Of a stretch of 64,000 nucleotides of DNA, positions 19,564 to 28,782 are shown in pieces (the first letter of the stretch is position 1; each line of letters begins with the position of its first letter). The stretch spans positions 1-64,000 of the forward strand of contig NZ_JBHULZ010000002.1 of NCBI RefSeq assembly GCF_042684705.1, written 5' to 3'. The translations under genes were made by a program, and so were the position numbers. The notes below the pieces were generated by a model that saw only the letters and a list, made by a program, of their open reading frames with translations, was not told the DNA's origin and searched no databases. Source of the stretch: Mesonia sediminis. GTDB taxonomy: Bacteria > Bacteroidota > Bacteroidia > Flavobacteriales > Flavobacteriaceae.

Positions 19564-19640
19564 AGTATTCGTATTAAAAATGCAAAAATACATCAAGTTT
19601 TTATAAGCCGCTAGATTTAGGCAAAATTTGATTACTTTCT

Positions 19641-19648
19641 TACCTTTG
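19641..19648 (+). promoter_or_regulatory. mnmE promoter -7 box
   Basis: TACCTTTG fits TAnnTTTG and ends 4 nt before the mnmE ATG, so the transcript would be leaderless or nearly so. Confidence 0.6.
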
Positions 19649-19652
19649 TGCT

Positions 19653-21050
19653 ATGATTTTAGATGATACCATAGTAGCCTTGGCCAGTGCCCCAGGAGCG
19701 GGAGCAATAGCGGTCATCAGAGTGTCGGGACCCGATGCCATTGAAAAAACAAATCCGGTTTTCAAAGCTAAAAATAAGGTTCCGCTCACTCAACAACCTA
19801 CGCATACCCTGCAATTGGGTCATATAGTAGATCAAGAACGGGTAATTGATGAAAGTTTGGTGAGTGTTTTTCACGGTAAACGCTCCTATACGGGCGAACC
19901 TACCGTAGAAATATCCTGCCATGGAAGTCCATACATTCAGCAAGAAATCATTAATCTGATGCTTAAACAAGGCTGCCGAATGGCGAAACCTGGAGAGTTT
20001 ACGATGCGTGCCTTTCTCAATGGAAAAATGGATTTGAGTCAAGCCGAAGCTGTAGCCGATTTAATTGCCAGTGATAATGCGGCCAGTCACCAAATTGCTA
20101 TGCAGCAAATGCGAGGAGGCTTCGCTTCAGAACTGCAACAATTAAGAGATGAGTTACTCAATTTTGCCTCCTTGATTGAGTTGGAACTCGATTTCTCGGA
20201 AGAAGATGTAGAGTTTGCCGATCGTGCAGAATTCCAGCGCTTGGTCAACCGAATCCAAAAAGTATTGAATAAATTAATCGATTCTTTCGCAGTGGGTAAT
20301 GTATTAAAAAACGGTATCCCGGTAGCCATTGTTGGAGAACCTAACGTAGGAAAATCAACTTTGTTAAATGCACTGTTGAATGAAGATCGAGCCATTGTGA
20401 GCGATATTGCGGGTACAACTCGAGACACCATCGAAGATGAAATCGCTATTGGCGGAGTAGGATTCAGGTTTATAGATACTGCAGGTATCCGAGAAACCAC
20501 CGATACTATTGAAGGCTTGGGTATTCAAAAAACCTTTCAAAAAATCGAACAAGCTCAAGTGGTATTGTATTTATTTGATGCCAGTAAAATCAAAAACGAT
20601 CAACTGAGTATTAAGCAAGTAAAAACCGAAATTGAAAAGATTAAAAATAGATTTCCAGGTAAACCCTTACTAATAATCGCCAATAAAAAAGATAGTCTTA
20701 CCCAAGAAGAGCAAACTGCTTATAAAAAGGCGATAACCGATTTGCATTTGATTTCGGCCAAAGAAAAACTGGGCGTAGAAACCATACAAAACCGATTGTT
20801 AGATTTTGTAAATACAGGCGCTTTAAAGAGTAATGATACTATTGTAACCAATTCAAGACACTATGAGGCTTTGCTAAAAGCCCAGGAAGAAATCAATAAA
20901 GTTCAAGAAGGGATGCAAATGGGATTAACAGGCGATTTGTTGGCAATAGATATTCGTCAAGCCTTATATCATTTTGGGGAGATCACGGGGCAGGTGTCAA
21001 ATGACGATATACTCGGTAATATTTTTGCAAACTTCTGTATCGGAAAGTAA
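19653..21050 (+). CDS. mnmE: tRNA modification GTPase MnmE
   Basis: 465 residues. With MnmG it adds carboxymethylaminomethyl groups to U34 of tRNAs. The N-terminal folate-binding domain is followed by a helical domain with the inserted G domain: G1 GEPNVGKST, G2 GTTRDT, G3 DTAGIRET, G4 NKKDS. It ends with FCIGK, whose cysteine is the conserved catalytic/FAD-interaction residue. The last 15 bases form the left attachment core of the integrated element, so insertion leaves the protein intact. Confidence 0.97.
   Translation: MILDDTIVALASAPGAGAIAVIRVSGPDAIEKTNPVFKAKNKVPLTQQPTHTLQLGHIVDQERVIDESLVSVFHGKRSYTGEPTVEISCHGSPYIQQEIINLMLKQGCRMAKPGEFTMRAFLNGKMDLSQAEAVADLIASDNAASHQIAMQQMRGGFASELQQLRDELLNFASLIELELDFSEEDVEFADRAEFQRLVNRIQKVLNKLIDSFAVGNVLKNGIPVAIVGEPNVGKSTLLNALLNEDRAIVSDIAGTTRDTIEDEIAIGGVGFRFIDTAGIRETTDTIEGLGIQKTFQKIEQAQVVLYLFDASKIKNDQLSIKQVKTEIEKIKNRFPGKPLLIIANKKDSLTQEEQTAYKKAITDLHLISAKEKLGVETIQNRLLDFVNTGALKSNDTIVTNSRHYEALLKAQEEINKVQEGMQMGLTGDLLAIDIRQALYHFGEITGQVSNDDILGNIFANFCIGK
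21036..21050 (+). repeat. Left attachment core (attL)
   Basis: TGTATCGGAAAGTAA, encoding the last four residues and stop of MnmE (C-I-G-K-stop). It matches the right copy at 14 of 15 bases. Confidence 0.85.
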
Positions 21051-21118
21051 TTACTTTTCCTTTTATTAGCTTTTTCTTGTTATACAAGGGTTTATACGTT
21101 AGTTATTACTTCTTTTTT

Positions 21119-21187
21119 GTTGCCTTTTTGCTTTTTTAAAGCTATATTTGTTGTGTATCTGTTGCCTGTTAGAGGTATTTGTTGCCT
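21119..21187 (+). repeat. GTTGCCT repeats, candidate integrase arm sites
   Basis: GTTGCCT occurs at 21119, 21161 and 21181. The last is part of TATTTGTTGCC (21176-21186), which recurs exactly at 44955-44965, 41 nt inside the right core. A further TATTTGTTG lies at 21145. Repeats placed inside both ends of an integrase-driven element resemble arm-type sites; that role is inferred. Confidence 0.45.
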
Positions 21188-21219
21188 AATTATCAGGTTT
21201 AGGAAACAAGGCGAAATGA

Positions 21220-21268
21220 TGCACCATATTGCCCCACGTTGCACCATAACGCTACATAATGTACCATT
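21220..21268 (+). repeat. Three 20-bp-spaced repeats before the zinc-ribbon HTH gene
   Basis: TGCACCATA at 21220 and 21240, and TGTACCATT at 21260, are spaced exactly 20 bp and end 1 nt before the chosen ATG at 21270. They look like operator or recombination-directionality sites for a protein binding one face of DNA. Confidence 0.5.
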
Positions 21269-21269
21269 T

Positions 21270-21638
21270 ATGAGCAGTAATCTTTACATCCCAAAAACCT
21301 GTCAGCATTGTGGTAATCTCTTTACAGCACGTACAACCGTTACCAAATACTGTGGCGACAGTTGTGCTAAGAAAGCTTACAAGGCACGAAAGAGAAAAGA
21401 GAAAATTGATGCTGCGCTTCAAGAAACTAAAGCAAATCAAGAAGCACAAGATTCGGTAACGATTTCAACAGACAGTTTATCCAACAAGGATTTTTTAAGC
21501 ATCACCGATGCATCTAAACTGATAGGTGTTAGCAGATGGACCATTCAAAGAATGATTAAGCGTGGCCAGCTTAAAGCTGTGCCATTTGGCAGAAAACATA
21601 TTATTGCCCGTCACCAGATAGAAAACCTTTTTAATTAG
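21270..21638 (+). CDS. Zinc-ribbon/HTH protein, excisionase-like
   Basis: 122 residues from the ATG at 21270; a longer frame exists upstream but runs through the repeat region with non-family sequence. The N-terminal part has four cysteines in zinc-ribbon spacing (KTCQHCGNLF and KYCGDSC). A charged linker follows, then a MerR/excisionase-type winged helix (FLSITDASKLIGVSRWTIQRMI, LKAVPFGRKHII). It sits 7 nt upstream of the integrase, so it is probably the recombination-directionality factor or integrase regulator. Confidence 0.8.
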   Translation: MSSNLYIPKTCQHCGNLFTARTTVTKYCGDSCAKKAYKARKRKEKIDAALQETKANQEAQDSVTISTDSLSNKDFLSITDASKLIGVSRWTIQRMIKRGQLKAVPFGRKHIIARHQIENLFN

Positions 21639-21645
21639 TAGCCTT

Positions 21646-22740
21646 ATGAAAGTCACACTCAGAGAACGCAAGAAAAACGGAAAAATAGCCTTATACCTCG
21701 ACTACTACAACAAAGGCAAACGCAAGACTGAGTACCTCAGCTTGTATCTCATTCCAAATCCGAAAACGAAAAATGAGCGCACCGTTAATAAGAAAACACG
21801 CGCGTTAGCGGAAACTATCTGGGCGCAACGCCAAGTTGAAATTCAGCAAGGTCAATATGGCTTTAATGACATTGAGAAGCTTAAAGGCAGTTTTACAACC
21901 TACATCACCGCTTTGGCAGAAAAGAAAAACACAAGTTCAGGTAATTATGGTAATTGGTACAGTATGCTTAAACACTTCAAGGCGTATCGACCAACAGACA
22001 TTACGTTTCAAGACCTCGATAAAGAGTTTGTAGAGGGCTTTAAAGACTATCTGGATAAAAAAGCAATCGGTAGAGCAAACAAACCGCTATCCCAAAATTC
22101 CAAGTATTCTTATTATGGTAAGTTTAATGCAGCTTTAAAGCAAGCCGTAGCAGATGGCATCTTAAAATCCAATCCTGCAAATGGTGTTTCTAATTTCAAA
22201 CAAGGTGAACCACAGCGAGAGTTCCTTACGCTGGAAGAACTTCAAAAAGCAGTAAATACTGAATGTGAATTGCCACAACTCAAAAAGGCATTCATTTTCT
22301 CTGCTCTTACTGGCTTACGCTGGTCTGATATTGAAAAGATGAAATGGTCAGAAATACAGCATTCCAAAGAAAGAGGTTACTATGTGCGATTCAGACAGAA
22401 AAAAACCAAAGGAGCAGAAACCCTTCCTATCTCAGACCAAGCTGTTGAATTATTAGGCGAGCGCGGTAATGATGATGATTTAGTATTGCCTGGCTTACAT
22501 TATAGTGCGTGGACAAATCTAAAGCTACAACAATGGATGATGAATGCAGGAATAAGTAAAACGATAACGTTCCATTGCGCTCGTCATACGTATGCAACCT
22601 TACAACTCACTTTAGGAACAGATATTTATACAGTTTCCAAGCTATTAGGGCATAAAGAATTGCGCACCACGCAGATTTATGCTAAAGTTATCGATGATAA
22701 AAAGCGTGAAGCGTCTAACCGTATTAAACTCGATTTATAA
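21646..22740 (+). CDS. Tyrosine recombinase (integrase)
   Basis: 364 residues. An N-terminal arm-binding domain and SAM-like core-binding domain (residues 75-180) precede the catalytic domain. The catalytic set is complete: Arg225 (TGLRWSD), the Lys region FRQKKTKG, His310-x-x-Arg313 (HCARH), His336 (LLGHKEL) and nucleophile Tyr345 (TQIYAKV). This is the Bacteroidota ICE/mobilisable-element type, and presumably the enzyme that inserted the element at mnmE. Its stop overlaps the next gene's start. Confidence 0.95.
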   Translation: MKVTLRERKKNGKIALYLDYYNKGKRKTEYLSLYLIPNPKTKNERTVNKKTRALAETIWAQRQVEIQQGQYGFNDIEKLKGSFTTYITALAEKKNTSSGNYGNWYSMLKHFKAYRPTDITFQDLDKEFVEGFKDYLDKKAIGRANKPLSQNSKYSYYGKFNAALKQAVADGILKSNPANGVSNFKQGEPQREFLTLEELQKAVNTECELPQLKKAFIFSALTGLRWSDIEKMKWSEIQHSKERGYYVRFRQKKTKGAETLPISDQAVELLGERGNDDDLVLPGLHYSAWTNLKLQQWMMNAGISKTITFHCARHTYATLQLTLGTDIYTVSKLLGHKELRTTQIYAKVIDDKKREASNRIKLDL

Positions 22741-23723
22741 TGATAAAAGACATTTTTGCATCACTAATATCGATCACCAAAGGTCTTCATAGGGATAAAC
22801 GAACTGATAGAGAGTTCAGGGGTTTAGTCTGCAACCAAAATGTAAAGATGCAGTACAAGGAAGCGCCACTTTTTATGATTGAGTTTCCAGAAAGAGCTTT
22901 AGGCGACAAACGCAAATACTACAAGAACTTAATCGACCAGGAAGCCAATAAAAAATTTAATGAGATCATTTCAAGCTTTCCTGCGAGTGCCACCGAACCA
23001 GAACACATCTTTAATTATAAAAGGCTGTTCAATCAGCATCATTCAAACCTTGAACGGGTAAAAAGCTACATAGATAAATACGAGCATTCGCGGGAGTCCA
23101 TCCGCAACGAGGATACGTTTATAATTCAGTATTTAAAGGCTAATATGATTTGGCTCTATTTAGAACTTCAGGAACGTTTTGGAAAATATGGCGATGAAGA
23201 TATTTTAACTACTGAGGAAATCTACCAATATCATTTTAATGAAGTTTTGGATGAACTCGAAATTAAGCCTTCGGAAATCGGCAAAACTGCAATCAAAGAA
23301 AGAACAGTTGAGCCAGCATTCAATGCAATCGAAAGCGACTTGCCTCACAGACAACCAAAAGATAAGGTAATTGCCTATAAAGATATTGTGCAGCATTCAA
23401 AGAGTCTAGCAAGAGCGGAAGAAATGATGTTCGAAGCCGACATTATCGACAAGGATTATAATTTCATATCCAATACTAAGCGTAAAAACAAATCGGTATT
23501 GGGTGTGCTCTATTTCCTGTTTATAGAGAAAGACTACTTCAACAAGGTAAAAACTGATCCTTTTAAACGGATTAAATCGACTGATATAGTACGATTCCTA
23601 AACCATCGCTACAATACCGATGCTCGCAAGCAATTTAAAACTTTTGAGAACAATGATGCAGAGCGCAATGACTTAATAAGTACCGAATACATCCTAAAAA
23701 ACCTACCAAATAAAATTCGGTAA
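22740..23723 (+). CDS. Element-encoded protein of unknown function
   Basis: 327 residues, mostly helical, rich in charged residues. It starts at an ATG sharing one base with the integrase stop (TAATGA), so it is translationally coupled. The central region FIIQYLKANMIWLYLELQ with EEIYQYHFNEVLDEL looks like a bundle, and the last ~70 residues (FKRIKSTDIVRFLNHRYNT) could be a DNA-binding helical domain. Position next to the integrase resembles the place of RteC-type regulators in Bacteroides elements, but no RteC signature was recognised. Confidence 0.7.
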   Translation: MIKDIFASLISITKGLHRDKRTDREFRGLVCNQNVKMQYKEAPLFMIEFPERALGDKRKYYKNLIDQEANKKFNEIISSFPASATEPEHIFNYKRLFNQHHSNLERVKSYIDKYEHSRESIRNEDTFIIQYLKANMIWLYLELQERFGKYGDEDILTTEEIYQYHFNEVLDELEIKPSEIGKTAIKERTVEPAFNAIESDLPHRQPKDKVIAYKDIVQHSKSLARAEEMMFEADIIDKDYNFISNTKRKNKSVLGVLYFLFIEKDYFNKVKTDPFKRIKSTDIVRFLNHRYNTDARKQFKTFENNDAERNDLISTEYILKNLPNKIR

Positions 23724-23767
23724 TTCATTGGTTTAGTTCCAATTATCATTTCCATTTTAAATTGTAA

Positions 23768-23882
23768 GCCGTTGTTTTTCAACGGTTTATTTGTATTTCC
23801 ATTTCCGCAATTCATATCCGTTTCTATTTGAATTACCTATGTACTGTCCTTGACGAGCAAGGGCGACATTAGCGCTGATGTC
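23768..23882 (+). promoter_or_regulatory. Three hairpins before the small HTH genes
   Basis: CCGTTG-TTTTT-CAACGG (about 23768-23786) could end the upstream operon. CCTTG-ACGAG-CAAGG (23848-23862) and GACAT-TTAGCGCT-ATGTC type stem (23865-23882, with inner AGCGCT) follow directly, within 50 nt of the next ATG. They may be regulatory RNA structures or protein-binding palindromes. Confidence 0.45.
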
Positions 23883-23908
23883 CTTTTTCAATTTAATCCA
23901 TAAAGAAG

Positions 23909-24211
23909 ATGGACACGAATATTAAAGAACAATTAAACCGCATTGAAAAACTGTTGACGGAACAACAGACAATGCAAAAAACGGTACTCAATTTTAATGA
24001 AGCTTGTGCTTATTTAGAATTATCGCAATCGCACTTGTACAAACTCACAAGTACGAGCGCAGTACCTCATTACAAGCCTAACGGCAAAAAAATTTATTTC
24101 CAACGAGAAGAACTTGACCAATGGTTGCTACGCAACCGTATGGACTCAAGGGATGAAATCGAGCAGCAAGCTGCCGATTATCTAATAAAGAAAGGAAAGG
24201 TGCAGTTATGA
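23909..24211 (+). CDS. Helix-turn-helix (excisionase-family) protein
   Basis: 100 residues. A short N-terminal coiled segment (IKEQLNRIEKLLTEQQ) is followed by a MerR-like winged helix: FNEACAYLELSQSHLYKLTS, then PHYKPNGKKIYFQREELDQWL. This HTH_17 form is standard in Bacteroidota elements between the integrase and replication modules. The ATG of the next gene overlaps its stop (ATGA), so the two are translationally coupled. Confidence 0.85.
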   Translation: MDTNIKEQLNRIEKLLTEQQTMQKTVLNFNEACAYLELSQSHLYKLTSTSAVPHYKPNGKKIYFQREELDQWLLRNRMDSRDEIEQQAADYLIKKGKVQL

Positions 24212-24504
24212 AAGAGATAATCGACCTCATCCTGGCGCTCTCACAGGAAATAAAGTACATAAAAGCCTATATCCAGCTTTTAAAGCAATCACGAGCAGAG
24301 CGATTAAAAGACTCGTGGATTGACAACCAAGATGTTTTGCAAACCTTGCACATAAGCAAGAGAACGTTGCAAACATTTCGCAAAAACGGCACCTTGCCTT
24401 ACAGCAAGATACAAGGTAAATTCTACTACAAAGTTTCCGATATAGAGAAACTACTTCAAAGCAATTACTATAACCCAAATTTTAAGTGTGATGGAGTTAA
24501 GTAG
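24208..24504 (+). CDS. Second helix-turn-helix (excisionase-family) protein
   Basis: 98 residues with the same plan as its neighbour: N-terminal amphipathic helix (IDLILALSQEIKYIKAYIQLL), then the winged helix WIDNQDVLQTLHISKRTLQTF and LPYSKIQGKFYYKVSDIEKLL. The two proteins are likely paralogues and may act as a pair. Its 3' end overlaps the next gene by about 14 nt. Confidence 0.83.
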   Translation: MKEIIDLILALSQEIKYIKAYIQLLKQSRAERLKDSWIDNQDVLQTLHISKRTLQTFRKNGTLPYSKIQGKFYYKVSDIEKLLQSNYYNPNFKCDGVK

Positions 24505-25399
24505 AAAGAACATTTTGGCAAAAACACATTATGGCATAAAGATATATGCCTATGTGTTGAGACAATTCTATCCCGATACAACCGTCCTTTCCCTTTCGGG
24601 AAGGACGTGCGGGATAACGCGTAACCCTTTTAATGCAGATAAGGAAACCTTATCGATTCGTATTGAGGACGGTATGGCTCTTCATAGTGATACAGAATAC
24701 AAAAGTTTCTCAGGCGATGCCTTCGACTTTGCACAGTTCTATTTTGAAACCAAAACAGAAGACGAATTACTGAACAAGATTAACGATGCCTTGCATCTCA
24801 ATCTTTCAGTTGAGGAAGAAGATGAACTAAGCTGGTTGGATGAACCGGATAACACTTGGTACACAGACTGTAGCTTTTTCAAAGCGCCAGTACGCAATGT
24901 ATTTCCTTCGAAAACCTTGCGTTTGGGCAAAATTCATCAACTGATTGTTAGCGATAAGTACAAAGCCATAACCGAGGAACTTAGGGCAATCGAGGATAGT
25001 AAGGAAAAACGGAAATTCAAAGCTAATCGCTTTGATTACGTCACATTCTCAGGAGTATTTGAACGCAGAAATGATAAGTTTCTGCAAAAGCATTCCAACC
25101 TTATCACACTTGATTTTGACCATTTGCAAGACATAGAAAAAGTCAGGCAACAACTACTTGATGATGAATATTTCGAAACCGAAATGCTTTTCATTTCACC
25201 ATCTGGCAATGGCTTAAAATGGATTGTTCGCATTGAGCTGGGAGAATTCACGCATCAAGAGAACTTCTTGGCAATTACAAATTACATCAAACATACCTAT
25301 AACCTTGAGGTTGACGCATCGGGAAAAGACGTTTCCAGAGCCTGTTTTTTACCGCACGATGCCAATGCCTACTTACATAAAAGACATAGACTACTATGA
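24491..25399 (+). CDS. VirE N-terminal domain (BT4734-type) protein
   Basis: About 302 residues, starting at ATG 24491 or a GTG one codon earlier, inside the previous gene. The C-terminal half carries the VirE-N/BT4734 signatures: FSGVFERRNDKFLQKHSNLITLDFDH, MLFISPSGNGLKWIVRI and DVSRACFLPHDANAY. The fold resembles archaeo-eukaryotic primase domains. With the PriCT-2/DUF3987 protein encoded next (4-nt overlap), it probably makes a split primase-helicase module for replication of the excised element. Confidence 0.85.
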   Translation: MELSRKNILAKTHYGIKIYAYVLRQFYPDTTVLSLSGRTCGITRNPFNADKETLSIRIEDGMALHSDTEYKSFSGDAFDFAQFYFETKTEDELLNKINDALHLNLSVEEEDELSWLDEPDNTWYTDCSFFKAPVRNVFPSKTLRLGKIHQLIVSDKYKAITEELRAIEDSKEKRKFKANRFDYVTFSGVFERRNDKFLQKHSNLITLDFDHLQDIEKVRQQLLDDEYFETEMLFISPSGNGLKWIVRIELGEFTHQENFLAITNYIKHTYNLEVDASGKDVSRACFLPHDANAYLHKRHRLL

Positions 25400-27129
25400 A
25401 AAAGAACTTCAATCCTAAAGACTGGTTGCATCAACCTAAGATTGCAGAGCAACCTATAGCAACCCCAAAAGCAACCCCTGCGGTTGGCATTGATAACAAT
25501 GACATTGAAACCTACATCACGGCCATTGAACAATCTGGAATAGATATTACTGGCGATTATGCGCGCTGGCGTGATATTGGTTTTGCTTTTGCGGAAGCGT
25601 ACAATGAACAAGGCAGAGAGTACTATCACAGAGTCAGTCGCCACTATACTGGTTATGACCAAAAGGAATGTGACGAACAGTACACAAAATGCCTGAATGC
25701 CAAAGGGCACGGCATCACGATTGCAACATTCTTTCATTATGCACATCAGGCAGGAATAAAACCGCAACGATCACAACCACAGGTTGCAACCTTGCCAGTT
25801 GCAGAAGCAACCAAAGAGCAACTACCTACCTTTCCAGATAGTCTCTACGACACGATACCTGATTTTCTAAAGCAGGTAATTGTGCCAGCAAACAGTAATG
25901 AAGAAAGAGACATTATGCTTTTGGGTGCGCTTACCGCTTTTAGTGCCTGTTTCCCTAATCTGTTTGGGATTTATGATGAACGCAAGGTGTACAGCAATCT
26001 GTACCTATTCGTAACCGCACCAGCAAGCGCAGGAAAGGGAAAGCTTAACCAAATCAAAAAGCTGGTTTCACCCATCCACAAGCTACATCGGGAACAAGCC
26101 AAAACACTGAAACAACAATTTGAAAGTGAAATGGCTACATACAATATGAATAAGGGTAAAAATGAAAACCTTGAGAAACCGGGCAAACCGCCAGAACGTA
26201 TGCTTTTTATTCCTGCAAACAATAGTGTGACTGGGGTTTATCAATTAATTTCAGATAACAAGGGAAAGGGCTTAATGTTTGAAACCGAAGGAGACACTTT
26301 AGCGCAAGCCTTTAAAAGTGATTACGGTAATTATAGCGATGGATTTAGAAAAGCATTTCATCACGAAACAATTAGCTATTACCGCAGAACAGATCGCGAG
26401 TATGTAGATATTGAAAACCCTTGTTTATCTACGGTGTTATCAGGTACACCTAAACAAATAGCAGCATTAGTTCCTAATGCAGAAAACGGCTTATTCAGCA
26501 GGTTTATATTCTACTATATGAACATCAAACCAGTCTGGAAAGATGTATTTGCCAAACGTGCCAAAGTCGGTTTGGAAGAACATTATGAGCAACTGGGCAA
26601 GGTTTTTTTAGGACTATACAGAACCCTCAAAAACAATCCGCCTATTGAAGTGACGCTTTCGCGGAAGCAACAGCAGCAATTCAATGAGTTTTTTGCAGCC
26701 TTGCAAACTAAATATATCAACTTGCAACCTGAAGAATATATTGCAACGGTAAGACGCTTAGGCCTAACCGCGTTTCGCTTCACAATGCTTTTTACAGCCT
26801 TGCGAATTATGGAAGATGGCGATGTAAATAAAATTAAGAAGTGTGAAGATGTAGATTTTGAAAACGCTATTGCGATGATTGAAATACTAGTAAAACATAG
26901 CAGTAAGGTATTTAATGATTTACCTATAGAGCCTAAAACACAAAAGCGACTTAACAAAAAAGAAAGGTTTCTAGAGCAATTAGCCATAAAATTTACGAGG
27001 CAAGATTATTTAAAAGTAGCGAGCAAGCTTAAAATTCCGCATAAAACAGCTGAGGGCTACATTACAAATTTTGTAAAAACAGGACTTGTACATAGGGATG
27101 CTCACGGCAAATATGAAAAGCCATCTTAA
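25396..27129 (+). CDS. PriCT-2/DUF3987 protein, element replication
   Basis: 577 residues. Residues ~35-115 are PriCT-2 (primase C-terminal type 2), ending GHGITIATFFHYAHQAGI. Residues ~140-500 are DUF3987, a helicase-like domain with a P-loop-like APASAGKGK, FETEGDTLAQAF and LSGTPKQIAALV. The last 60 residues look like a winged helix. It is coupled to the VirE-N gene by ATGA overlap and ends at a strong bidirectional terminator, which closes the core module and separates it from the cargo. Confidence 0.88.
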   Translation: MKKNFNPKDWLHQPKIAEQPIATPKATPAVGIDNNDIETYITAIEQSGIDITGDYARWRDIGFAFAEAYNEQGREYYHRVSRHYTGYDQKECDEQYTKCLNAKGHGITIATFFHYAHQAGIKPQRSQPQVATLPVAEATKEQLPTFPDSLYDTIPDFLKQVIVPANSNEERDIMLLGALTAFSACFPNLFGIYDERKVYSNLYLFVTAPASAGKGKLNQIKKLVSPIHKLHREQAKTLKQQFESEMATYNMNKGKNENLEKPGKPPERMLFIPANNSVTGVYQLISDNKGKGLMFETEGDTLAQAFKSDYGNYSDGFRKAFHHETISYYRRTDREYVDIENPCLSTVLSGTPKQIAALVPNAENGLFSRFIFYYMNIKPVWKDVFAKRAKVGLEEHYEQLGKVFLGLYRTLKNNPPIEVTLSRKQQQQFNEFFAALQTKYINLQPEEYIATVRRLGLTAFRFTMLFTALRIMEDGDVNKIKKCEDVDFENAIAMIEILVKHSSKVFNDLPIEPKTQKRLNKKERFLEQLAIKFTRQDYLKVASKLKIPHKTAEGYITNFVKTGLVHRDAHGKYEKPS

Positions 27130-27132
27130 AAC

Positions 27133-27157
27133 AAAACCGAGGGAATACCTCGGTTTT
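27133..27157. terminator. Bidirectional terminator between DUF3987 and RT genes
   Basis: AAAACCGAGG, loop GAATA, CCTCGGTTTT: a perfect 10-pair stem with A/T tracts both sides, between two convergent genes. Confidence 0.9.
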
Positions 27158-27166
27158 ACTTTGTAA

Positions 27167-28771
27167 TTATCTGCGCTTAGTCGGTTTCAATTTAGTTTTT
27201 TTATTTCTAATCAACCTGTGAAAATTACTTTCAAATTTTCTAGTTTGCTTGTTTATCGTATCTTCATTTTCATTCAAATCTTTCATTACAGAATTAGCTT
27301 TCATTAAATAGCTAAAGTAATTCCCCCAATTATAAGTCTTCTCAGGATCTGGAAGATATTTATTAGGACGTTTAGGATCAGGTATTCGTTTTAAAACTCG
27401 CTTACCACCTAGTATGGTAAAACGTTTAAAAAGTTTATTCTTAAAAAGCCCTTTGTGTTTATGATGTTTTTTATTGGCATAAAATTTACCGCGTTTGATA
27501 CTGCGTATCATACTACGGTAATATTTTGAAATCCCTTGTGCTTTAACATAAACCCTTTTACCTGTATATTCAAAACCAAGATACTCTAGTTGATGGTAGG
27601 TATTAACCTTATCTTCAGGACATACTAATCCGCCTTTATAATAACCGTCAATAAAAGAATACCTGTAGAGTTTAGTTTTATCTGGGTGAATATTAAGATT
27701 ACAACTATTCGTATCCCTAATAGCATCAAGCATAGTTTGATGAATAAAATTTTCAGACTCTCTCGGACAAATCAATATCAAATCATCACTATAACGCTGA
27801 TAAAAGCCACCTACAGATGTAATAGCATTATACATAGCTTCATCAAAACTAAGCATATAGATGTTCGCTAAAGTAGCACTCATAGGGCTACCTTGTGGTA
27901 TCCCTTTTTTAGAAAAAGAATTTTTGTGTTGTTTTAGCCCTTTCTCACCACGTCGCTCAGAGTATACCAACTGACTGTGATATTTATAAAAATCTTTCTT
28001 TTTACAAAATGCTATAACACGTTCTCTTTTAAAGTTCACACGTTTAGATACTTTTTTCTGCTTCCAGATAATCTTTTTAGGGTTATTAGGTTTATTGCGT
28101 TCAACCCACAATCTATCATAAAAAGTATTATGCAGTTCATTAATTTTTACATAACGTTTTTTAGTGAGTGCTTTAAATACATTGTAATGGTCGTCAGGCA
28201 TCGTTAGCCTATTCTTATCATCATATTTATTTAAAACCAACTTCCAATGATGATGTAAAATTTTATGGTCTAACTCATCAAAGAAATTAGATACATCTGC
28301 CACAATAATACTTACAGGTTTACCCTTAAAATTATTTATAGCAGAAAATGCATCGTGAGCAAACTCAATGTTAGATTTATTACCTTTTGCTTTATTCCCT
28401 TTTCTTATTTTTCTATAAGCTACAGGGCAATCTTTATAAGTTTTTCTTCTCAAATAACATTCATACATAACACTCAAATAGTAACTGTAATAACTGAATA
28501 TTAGAGAATCTAAATGGGATGCATAAAGTATAGGACGTTTTTTGGGTGGGTCTTTAGGTTTACGTATACGCTTTCCATATACATTTTTATCTGAGTTTTC
28601 AGGTCGAAACTTACGTTGTATTATTTCACGTTTTATAAATGGTGTAAACCTGTGTTTTTTTATTCTATCTGGATCTTTTACGTACTCAACTAACCAAGAT
28701 TTATCTCTAGGTTTAAAAGGAAGACCAATATGTGGATATTGTTTTAGTTTGTACCAATCTTTTACAGCCAT
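27167..28771 (-). CDS. Reverse transcriptase of the defence (DRT/unknown-group) type
   Basis: 534 residues. RT motifs in order: fingers RPILYASHLDSLIF (79-92), motif A VADVSNFFDELDH with Asp159, motif B KKGIPQGSPMSATLANIY (288-305), motif C YSDD (327-330), motif D HPDKTKLYRY, and motif E LEYLGFEYTG (395-404). There is no maturase or endonuclease domain, so it is not a group II intron protein. A very basic C-terminal thumb of ~120 residues ends it. The N-terminus (YPHIGLPF) and the upstream structured RNA resemble defence RTs such as DRT2 or DRT9; subtype is not decided. It opposes the flanking genes and has its own promoter and terminator. Confidence 0.88.
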   Translation of the reverse strand: MAVKDWYKLKQYPHIGLPFKPRDKSWLVEYVKDPDRIKKHRFTPFIKREIIQRKFRPENSDKNVYGKRIRKPKDPPKKRPILYASHLDSLIFSYYSYYLSVMYECYLRRKTYKDCPVAYRKIRKGNKAKGNKSNIEFAHDAFSAINNFKGKPVSIIVADVSNFFDELDHKILHHHWKLVLNKYDDKNRLTMPDDHYNVFKALTKKRYVKINELHNTFYDRLWVERNKPNNPKKIIWKQKKVSKRVNFKRERVIAFCKKKDFYKYHSQLVYSERRGEKGLKQHKNSFSKKGIPQGSPMSATLANIYMLSFDEAMYNAITSVGGFYQRYSDDLILICPRESENFIHQTMLDAIRDTNSCNLNIHPDKTKLYRYSFIDGYYKGGLVCPEDKVNTYHQLEYLGFEYTGKRVYVKAQGISKYYRSMIRSIKRGKFYANKKHHKHKGLFKNKLFKRFTILGGKRVLKRIPDPKRPNKYLPDPEKTYNWGNYFSYLMKANSVMKDLNENEDTINKQTRKFESNFHRLIRNKKTKLKPTKRR

Positions 28772-28782
28772 AATAAAAAAAT

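Noticed and set aside
21036..21060. tRNA gene as integration target
   Set aside because: No cloverleaf is seen at either end; the core is the mnmE coding end.
21117..21269. Longer start of the zinc-ribbon HTH gene
   Set aside because: The added 51 residues are hydrophobic, unlike the family, and cover the two repeat sets that look like binding sites.
27167..28771. Group II intron or retron reverse transcriptase
   Set aside because: No maturase/endonuclease domain and no domain V-like RNA downstream, against an intron. The upstream RNA lacks an obvious msr-msd layout with short inverted a1/a2 repeats of retrons, and the protein is longer than usual retron RTs.
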